Shown here piece by piece: positions 5,856 to 10,713 of a stretch of DNA of 10,713 bases. How positions within the stretch are numbered: the first letter of the stretch is position 1; each line of letters begins with the position of its first letter. The notes beneath the pieces were generated by a model. The model had not been told where the DNA came from. It saw nothing but the letters and a program-made list of their open reading frames with translations, and made no database searches. The stretch is from Acidimicrobiia bacterium (GTDB lineage Bacteria > Actinomycetota > Acidimicrobiia > Acidimicrobiales > Ilumatobacteraceae): positions 1-10,713 of the forward strand of contig JACCUL010000333.1 of assembly GCA_013811855.1 (NCBI GenBank), given 5' to 3'. Both the position numbers and the translations under genes were made by a program.

Positions 5856-6830
5856 GTGGGCGGCCTGTTCTCCGAGCGCCGCAGCCTGCTGATCGGGATC
5901 GGCGCAACGGTCGCGCTCGTCGTCTTCCTGATCGTCGTCGGCGAGGAGAAGTCGCTCGTCATCGGCCTGACCCAAGGATCGGCCTACGGGATGGTCGCGC
6001 TCGGTCTCGCCCTGATCTACAAGTCGAGCGGGGTGTTCAACTTCGCCCAGGGCGAGTTCGGCACGGTGGCGTTGTACGTGCTGTATCTGCTCGACATCAA
6101 GGGCAACTACTGGCTGGCGATCATCGGTGCCCTGGCCGCGGCCGGATTGATGGGCTTCGCCACCGAGCGGCTCGTCGTGCGGCCGCTCTTCGAGGCGCCG
6201 CGGGTCATCCTGCTCGTCGCCACCGCCGGTGTCGCCCTGCTCGCCATCGGGGTCGAGCTGTGGTTCGCCGATGCGCAGGCCAAGCCCGTGGCCAAGGCGT
6301 TCAGCCGCAACGACCGGATCACCGTGTTCGACGTGCAGATCACGGACCAGCGCCTGTGGTTGATCGTCACCCTTGCCGCGCTGGCCGTCCTGCTCGGGTT
6401 GTTCTTCACCCGCACCAACCTCGGGCTGGCGATCATCGGTGCCAGCCAGGAGCCGACGGCGACGGAGCTGGTCGGCATCAGCGTCCGCCGCCTGTCCAGC
6501 TTCACGTGGGTGCTGGCGGCGGTGCTCGGCGGTCTCGCCGCGGTCATCGCCATCCCGGACCTCGGCAGCTTCGGCCCCGGCGCCATGACGTCCAACTACC
6601 TGATCCCGGCGTTCACCGCCGCCGTCCTCGGCGGCATGACCAGCCTGCCCGGCGCGTTCGTCGGCGGTGTCCTGATCGGCATCATCCAGTCGGTCGCCAC
6701 CAGCGCGCCGCTCTTCCAGGACGGCGGAGAGCTCGCCATCCCCGGCGTCCCGAGCACGCTCATCGTGTTCGTCGTCCTGCTCGTCGTCCTCGTCGCGCGT
6801 CCGCAAGGCCTGCTCGGGAAGCGGGCATGA
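5856..6830 (+). CDS. livH: branched-chain amino acid-type ABC permease, LivH-like
   Basis: This 324-residue inner-membrane permease begins at GTG 5856, 7 bases after the binding-protein stop. The upstream in-frame sequence is low-complexity and antisense-like, so the longer frame is rejected. LivH-family hallmarks are GLTQGSAYGMVALGLALIYKSSGVFNFAQGEF in the first third (positions about 38-69), the EPTATELVGI coupling helix that contacts the ATPases, and the C-terminal AVLGGMTSLPGAFVGG. Eight or more hydrophobic helices are visible. It should pair with the LivM-like protein to form the translocation path. No strong ribosome-binding site is seen, so translation is probably coupled to the preceding gene. 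The stop overlaps an ATG (ATGA) that opens a 31-codon frame before livM. Length and motifs are normal for the family. Confidence 0.93.
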   Translation: MGGLFSERRSLLIGIGATVALVVFLIVVGEEKSLVIGLTQGSAYGMVALGLALIYKSSGVFNFAQGEFGTVALYVLYLLDIKGNYWLAIIGALAAAGLMGFATERLVVRPLFEAPRVILLVATAGVALLAIGVELWFADAQAKPVAKAFSRNDRITVFDVQITDQRLWLIVTLAALAVLLGLFFTRTNLGLAIIGASQEPTATELVGISVRRLSSFTWVLAAVLGGLAAVIAIPDLGSFGPGAMTSNYLIPAFTAAVLGGMTSLPGAFVGGVLIGIIQSVATSAPLFQDGGELAIPGVPSTLIVFVVLLVVLVARPQGLLGKRA

Positions 6831-6922
6831 CCGTCACTGCGTTCCCCGGCCACGCAGGCCGTCGCTGGCCGCTCCCTCGCTGGCGCTCGCTGGCTCGCAT
6901 CGTCGCGATGGTGCACCAGTGA
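6827..6922 (+). CDS. possible 31-residue micro-ORF between livH and livM
   Basis: An ATG overlapping the livH stop (ATGA, 6827-6830) opens a 31-codon frame. Its TGA (6920-6922) overlaps the GTG of livM (GTGA, 6919-6922). The product is Arg-rich (MTVTAFPGHAGRRWPLPRW and onward) with no recognisable domain. The DNA contains repeated CGCTGGC units (three copies within 6873-6895), so it may simply be a spacer repeat. The overlaps on both sides would let ribosomes pass from livH to livM. Whether the peptide matters is unknown. Confidence 0.4.
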   Translation: MTVTAFPGHAGRRWPLPRWRSLARIVAMVHQ

Positions 6923-8025
6923 CCGCGTCCATGGTGCCGGCAACGGTCGAACCTGCCGCGACCGCCGGCCGGCACCGTCCGTCGGCGGCCGGATGGGGTC
7001 TGCGTGGGGTGGTATGGGCCGCGCTCGCGTATCTCGTCTTGGTGTTCCCCCTCGGCCGGCCGGCGACCACCGTCATCCTCTACACGACCGCCGTCTGCTA
7101 CGGCATCGTGGCGCTCTCGCTCAACGTCCTGCTCGGGTACGTCGGCCAGATCTCGCTCGGCCACCAGGCCTTCGTGGGCGTCGGCGCGTTCACGTCGGCG
7201 TACGTGGTGACCGAGCAGGGTCAGTCGTTCTGGGTCGGCGTGCTGGCGGCGGCGGCGATCGGTGGCGGCCAGGCCCTCGTGCTGGGCGGAGTATCGCTGC
7301 GCGTGCGCGGCCTCTACTTCGCGCTCATCACACTCTCGTACGGCCTTGTCGCCCAGGACAACATCTTCCAGATCGAGCGCCTCACCGGCGGCGGAGCCGG
7401 TCAGCCGGCGCCCAAGCCGCAGGGCTTCGAGACGGAGTGGCGTTACTACTACCTCTGCGTGGGGTTCCTGGCGGTTGTGCTCTACCTCGACTGGCGGATG
7501 ATGCGCAGCAAGAGCGGCCGGGCCCTGCTGGCCCTCCGCGAAAACCCCCGCGTCGCGGCGACGTTCGGCATCAACGTCCGCTTGGCGACCCTTTTCGCCT
7601 TCGTCGTATCGGGCGTGTTCGCCGGGCTCGGCGGCGCGCTCATCGCCCACAACGACACGTTCGTGTCGCCCGACCCTTGGAACTTCAACCTGGCTCTCGT
7701 CTTCGTGATCATGACCGTGGTCGGCGGTCTGCGCAGCAGGCCCGGGCTCGTGATCGGTGGCGCCTTCTTCGCCCTGTTGCCGTACCTGATCGAGCAGATC
7801 CCGGGCTTCGACTCGCTGCTCGAGGCGATCCCGGCGCCGCGCGACCTCTCGCCGCTGATCGCGCCGCTCGTGATCGGTCCGCTGCTGCTGATCGTGAACC
7901 TGATCCGGTTCCCGGGCGGCATCGGCCAGCAGCTGCGACCCATCACCCGCTGGCTCGCCGGCCATCGCTTCGACCTCCACGACCGTGGGCTGAAGGAGGT
8001 GCAGATCACCGATGTCCGTGCTTGA
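6919..8025 (+). CDS. livM: branched-chain amino acid-type ABC permease, LivM-like
   Basis: This 368-residue permease is the partner of the LivH-like protein. Family hallmarks include LSLNVLLGYVGQISLGHQAFVGVGA (about residues 63-87), SLRVRGLYFALITLSYG, the RALLALRENPRVAATFGINV coupling region that meets the ATPases, and VVGGLRSRPGLVIGGA near the C-terminus. About ten hydrophobic helices are visible. The GTG at 6919 overlaps the stop of the preceding micro-ORF; an ATG at 6931 is an alternative start, and both lie before the first helix. The C-terminal tail after the last helix is longer than the minimum and polar. The last 14 bases overlap livG, whose ribosome-binding site lies inside livM. Assignment to the LivM family is confident; substrate is not known. 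Confidence 0.93.
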   Translation: MTASMVPATVEPAATAGRHRPSAAGWGLRGVVWAALAYLVLVFPLGRPATTVILYTTAVCYGIVALSLNVLLGYVGQISLGHQAFVGVGAFTSAYVVTEQGQSFWVGVLAAAAIGGGQALVLGGVSLRVRGLYFALITLSYGLVAQDNIFQIERLTGGGAGQPAPKPQGFETEWRYYYLCVGFLAVVLYLDWRMMRSKSGRALLALRENPRVAATFGINVRLATLFAFVVSGVFAGLGGALIAHNDTFVSPDPWNFNLALVFVIMTVVGGLRSRPGLVIGGAFFALLPYLIEQIPGFDSLLEAIPAPRDLSPLIAPLVIGPLLLIVNLIRFPGGIGQQLRPITRWLAGHRFDLHDRGLKEVQITDVRA

Positions 8026-8830
8026 GGCCCATGACCTGTCGATCCGGTTCGGTGGCGTGCAGGCCAACCTCGACGTCAGCATCGCCGTCGGCGAGCTGGA
8101 GATCGTCGGCGTCATCGGACCGAACGGCGCCGGCAAGACGACGCTGTTCAACATGATCACCGGCTTCTACACGCCGGACTCCGGGCGGATCGTGTACCGG
8201 GACACCGAGATCACCGGCATGGCGGTCCACGAGCGGGCCGCGCTCGGGCTGGCGCGCACGTTCCAGAACGTCGGGCTCGTCAAGGGCGCGACGGTGCGCG
8301 ACAACCTCGTCACGGCGCAGTACCTACAGGCCGACTACGGCACGCTGTCAGGGATGCTCGGCAGCCGGCACTCCCGCGCCGGCGAGCGCCAGCTCCGTGC
8401 GCGGGCCGACACGTTGGCCGACATGCTGGGGCTCGGCGACCTGCTCGACACCCAGGTCGCCGGACTGCCCTACGGCACGCTCAAGCGGGTCGAGATCGCC
8501 ACCGTGCTGGCGACCGACCCCGAGGTCCTGCTGCTCGACGAGCCGTCGTCGGGCATGGGGCCGGAGGAGGCCCACCAGCTCGGTGACACGCTGCTGACGC
8601 TGCGCGACGAGTTCGAGCTGTCGATCGTGATGATCGAGCACCATGTCCCGCTCGTCGTCCGCGTCTGCGACTACGTCTACTGCCTCGACTTCGGCCAAAT
8701 GCTGACCCACGGCCTGCCCCACGACGTGCGCAGCCACCCCCAGGTCGTCGCCGCCTACCTCGGCGAGGATCCAGAGCCCGAGGTGCTGGCCCTCGAGGCG
8801 CAGCTCGAATCCTTGGTGGAGACGGACTGA
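8012..8830 (+). CDS. livG: ABC transporter ATP-binding protein, LivG-like
   Basis: This 272-residue cytoplasmic ATPase powers the importer. Visible motifs are Walker A GPNGAGKTT (36-44), the LivG-typical LARTFQNVGL with the Q-loop (80-89), the family form of the signature GLPYGTLKRVEIA (151-163), Walker B EVLLLDEP (171-178), and the H-loop histidine in IEHH (208-211), where the family usually has EHD. The start has a good ribosome-binding site (AAGGAGG near 7993) within livM, and the reading frame overlaps livM by 14 bases. The stop overlaps the ATG of livF (TGATG), giving tight coupling. A C-terminal helix of about 20 residues (PEVLALEAQLESLVETD) extends past the usual end. Function as one half of the ATPase pair is well supported. 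Confidence 0.94.
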   Translation: MSVLEAHDLSIRFGGVQANLDVSIAVGELEIVGVIGPNGAGKTTLFNMITGFYTPDSGRIVYRDTEITGMAVHERAALGLARTFQNVGLVKGATVRDNLVTAQYLQADYGTLSGMLGSRHSRAGERQLRARADTLADMLGLGDLLDTQVAGLPYGTLKRVEIATVLATDPEVLLLDEPSSGMGPEEAHQLGDTLLTLRDEFELSIVMIEHHVPLVVRVCDYVYCLDFGQMLTHGLPHDVRSHPQVVAAYLGEDPEPEVLALEAQLESLVETD

Positions 8831-9543
8831 TGGCGCTGCTGGAGATCGAGGAGCTGCGCGTCGGCTACGGCTTCCCGGTGCTGATGGGGATCAGCTTCGA
8901 GGTCGAGGAGGGCGAGACGGCCGTCTTGTTCGGTCTCAACGGCGCCGGCAAGACGACCACCGTCTCGACCATCGCCGGGATGCTCAAGCCCGACGGCGGG
9001 GCCATCCGCTTCGACGGCTCGGACATCGCCGGCCGCCCGCCGACCCAGCTCGTACGTGACGGCGTGGCGCTGGTCCCGGAGGGGCGGCGGGTGTTCCCGG
9101 CGCTGAGCGTGTCGAACAACCTGCGGCTCGGCTCGTGGACGCGTCGGCGCGAGCAGGCCGAGGTCGATCAGCGCCGCCAGCTCGTGTTCGACTACTTCCC
9201 GCGCCTGGCCGAACGGGCCGACCAGGCGGCCGGCACGCTCTCGGGTGGCGAGCAGCAGATGCTGGCCATCGGTCGGGCGCTGATGTCGAAGCCGCGGCTG
9301 CTGCTCATCGACGAGGCCTCGCTCGGCCTCAGCCCGGCCCTGGCCAAGACCGTGTTCCAAGTTGTCAAGCGGATCAACGACGACGGCGTGACCGTGATCA
9401 TCGTCGAGCAGAACGTCGGCGTCCTCCCCTACGCCGACCGGGCACTGATCATGGAGAAGGGCACGCTCGTGTTCTCCGGCGTCGGCGATGAGATCCGCAA
9501 CGCCAACCTGCGCGAGACCTACCTGGGCGGAGGATCCGAATGA
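8830..9543 (+). CDS. livF: ABC transporter ATP-binding protein, LivF-like
   Basis: This 237-residue ATPase is the second nucleotide-binding subunit, expected to form a heterodimer with the LivG-like protein. Motifs are Walker A GLNGAGKTT (35-43), the LivF-typical VALVPEGRRVFPALSVSNNL (79-98), signature LSGGEQQ (137-143), Walker B RLLLIDEAS (156-164) and VEQN in place of an H-loop histidine, as is usual in LivF. Small deviations are Leu36 in Walker A, where Ala is common, and DEAS instead of DEPS after Walker B. The ATG at 8830 shares a base with the livG stop. After the TGA at 9541-9543, 28 bases separate it from the next small gene. Length is standard for the family. Confidence 0.94.
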   Translation: MALLEIEELRVGYGFPVLMGISFEVEEGETAVLFGLNGAGKTTTVSTIAGMLKPDGGAIRFDGSDIAGRPPTQLVRDGVALVPEGRRVFPALSVSNNLRLGSWTRRREQAEVDQRRQLVFDYFPRLAERADQAAGTLSGGEQQMLAIGRALMSKPRLLLIDEASLGLSPALAKTVFQVVKRINDDGVTVIIVEQNVGVLPYADRALIMEKGTLVFSGVGDEIRNANLRETYLGGGSE

Positions 9544-9571
9544 CCACCTACCTTCCCGGACGGAGAGAACC

Positions 9572-9931
9572 ATGAAGTCCCCCTGGGTCAAGCTCGGCGC
9601 CGTGCTCGGCGTCGTGTACTGCATCGCCGGCTTCGTGCTCGTGTTCCTCGGCTGGAACGGCGCGGCTTCGAACGACACGGCGACCGCCCAGTTCCCCTAT
9701 CTCATCTCCGGCGGGATCGCCGGTCTCGCGCTCGTCGTCGTCGGCGCCGCCCTGCTGATCAGCCAGAGCCTGCGCAGCGACCGGGTCGAGTTGCGCGGCG
9801 CGATCGAGGATTTGCGCACCGCCGTCGACCACCTCAGCGGGGCGACGGCCCGGCCGGCGCCAACGCCGGCTGTGCGGCCGTCACCTGCGGAGGTCACGGC
9901 CGAGGGCGACGAGGTCACCGGCACCGCCTGA
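9572..9931 (+). CDS. small two-helix membrane protein at the end of the transporter operon
   Basis: This 119-residue protein starts at ATG 9572 with a GGAGAG ribosome-binding site 6-7 bases upstream and 28 bases after livF, so it probably belongs to the operon. Helix one covers about residues 8-28 (GVVYCIAGFVLVFLGW) and helix two about 44-66 (ISGGIAGLALVVVGAALL). A charged amphipathic segment follows (about 70-92, with regularly spaced Leu, Ile and Val, possibly coiled coil), then a Pro/Ala-rich acidic tail. No family is recognised and no catalytic residue is evident. An accessory role for the transporter is suggested by position only. Confidence 0.82.
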   Translation: MKSPWVKLGAVLGVVYCIAGFVLVFLGWNGAASNDTATAQFPYLISGGIAGLALVVVGAALLISQSLRSDRVELRGAIEDLRTAVDHLSGATARPAPTPAVRPSPAEVTAEGDEVTGTA

Positions 9932-10080
9932 CGGTTTCACGCCGACGCGCCCCGACGGGTGCGGCGCCGCGCCATACTGTCCACTACTGCGGGCGGCGAG
10001 GAACCGTTCGCGGGCAGGACATGGCGGAGCGGGCGACGTAGGTCCGCCCCGCAGACGGGCGGCACGGTGTGCGGGCGCAC

Positions 10081-10713
10081 ATGATCGAGACGAACCTGGT
10101 GCGGCGTACGGCGGCCGACGACATCGCCGACATGCTGAGATGCTGGATGCGCGGCGGGATCATGGGACCCGGCGATCGGCTGCCGGCCGAACGCGAGCTG
10201 GCGGTGATCCTCGGCGTCGGGCGCATCACGTTGCGGGCCGCGCTGGCCGAGCTCCAGGCGGAGGGCTACCTCGATGTGCGCCGTGGCGCGCGCGGCGGCA
10301 ACTTCGTGACCGCGCTCGACCGTCCGTTCCGTCGCTGGCTCAACACGATGCGCCGTGACCTGCCCGGCCTGCACGACCTGGTCGACTTCCGGATCGGTGT
10401 CGAACGCCAGCTGGCCACGCTGGCCACCCGCCGGGCCACGTCCGACGACCTCAGGCAGCTGACCGCCGCCGTGGTGGAGATGAGCGAGGCCGGCGACGCC
10501 GAGGGGCACCGTCGGGCCGAGCACGAGTTCCACCAGGCGCTGGCGGCGGCGGCGGGTAGCGACCGGATGGCGCACGCCGCCGCCGATGCCCGCGGTGAGA
10601 TGTTCATCTCCATGCGCCCGCGCTCCGACCGGAAGGGACGGGAGCGGTCGCTGCGGATCCACGTCGACCTCCTGCGGGCCATCCAAAACGGCGACGAGCG
10701 CGCCGCCGCCGAC
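10081..10713 (+). CDS. GntR-family regulator, FadR/FCD type (partial, C-terminus beyond right edge)
   Basis: The frame is open from ATG 10081 to the window end, giving 211 residues. An in-frame TAG at 10039-10041 limits the start; a GTG at 10069 is an alternative. The N-terminal winged helix (about 10-76) shows GPGDRLPAERELAVILGVG, then RITLRAALAELQAEGYLDVR and a RGGNFV wing, typical of GntR. The C-terminal domain fits FCD: DLVDFRIGVERQLATLATRR, the EHEFHQAL helix with a likely metal-binding histidine, and IHVDLLRAIQNGDERAA, where another expected histidine lies. Such regulators sense carboxylic or amino acids and acyl-CoAs. It lies 149 bases downstream of the transporter operon on the same strand and could regulate it, but no operator was identified. 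Family assignment is confident; ligand is unknown. Confidence 0.9.
   Translation, partial: MIETNLVRRTAADDIADMLRCWMRGGIMGPGDRLPAERELAVILGVGRITLRAALAELQAEGYLDVRRGARGGNFVTALDRPFRRWLNTMRRDLPGLHDLVDFRIGVERQLATLATRRATSDDLRQLTAAVVEMSEAGDAEGHRRAEHEFHQALAAAAGSDRMAHAAADARGEMFISMRPRSDRKGRERSLRIHVDLLRAIQNGDERAAAD

Noticed and set aside
5832..6806. Minus-strand open frame of about 324 codons opposite livH
   Set aside because: It shows the same antisense composition, with runs of Asp, Glu, Gln and Arg and no motif. The plus strand encodes a clear permease.
6760..8160. Long minus-strand open frame of about 466 codons opposite livM
   Set aside because: It is rich in Asp, Glu, Arg, His and Gln with no hydrophobic core or known motif, and it spans the livH/livM junction and the start of livG. 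It is the antisense of hydrophobic permease codons.
9961..9970. Perfect 10-base palindrome GCGGCGCCGC downstream of the last operon gene
   Set aside because: It has no loop of suitable size and no following U-run, and such palindromes are common in GC-rich DNA. A terminator call is not supported.
10021..10041. Six-codon ATG-to-TAG frame before the GntR gene, possible leader peptide
   Set aside because: It is too short, has no ribosome-binding site and shows no attenuator-like structure. It probably occurs by chance.

Overview
The window is GC-rich with strongly GC-biased third codon positions. Its gene content (PaaX-type regulator, fatty acid desaturase, a complete branched-chain-amino-acid-type ABC transporter, a FadR-type GntR regulator), frequent GTG starts and likely leaderless transcripts suggest a high-GC actinobacterium. 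The protein style resembles Acidimicrobiia (Ilumatobacter-like), but that placement is an inference. No tRNA, rRNA, CRISPR array, insertion sequence or phage gene was seen.

Left part (1-2548). A larB fragment on the minus strand runs off the left edge and is divergent from pheA (prephenate dehydratase, plus strand). Their 76-base spacer carries TAnnnT hexamers 6-8 bases before each start, as expected for leaderless mRNAs. pheA converges on a PaaX-family regulator (minus strand). The short gap between them is filled by a long, nearly perfect inverted repeat that also holds a third degenerate copy of its arm.

Middle (2498-4157). The PaaX regulator is divergent from a fatty acid desaturase. The shared promoter region has a 17-base perfect-arm palindrome overlapping the desaturase -35 box, suggesting that the regulator controls the desaturase. 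The desaturase converges on, and overlaps, a minus-strand lipoprotein gene whose reading frame is broken by at least three single-base indels. It is a probable pseudogene, or a patch of sequence error.

Right part (4158-9931). One tightly packed operon on the plus strand encodes a small one-helix membrane protein, a lipid-anchored substrate-binding protein, two permeases (LivH-like, LivM-like), two ATPases (LivG-like, LivF-like) and a two-helix membrane protein. Most junctions overlap or nearly abut, which implies translational coupling. A 31-codon micro-ORF joins livH to livM through 4-base overlaps on both sides. Together the genes form a complete HAAT-family importer for an amino acid or another small organic acid or amide; the substrate cannot be read from sequence. 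At the right edge a FadR-type GntR regulator begins and is cut by the window end.

Most genes are of well-known families. The features that deserve follow-up are the frameshifted lipoprotein, the repeat at the pheA/paaX junction, the divergent operator, the altered allosteric motif in PheA, and the small coupled proteins around the transporter.
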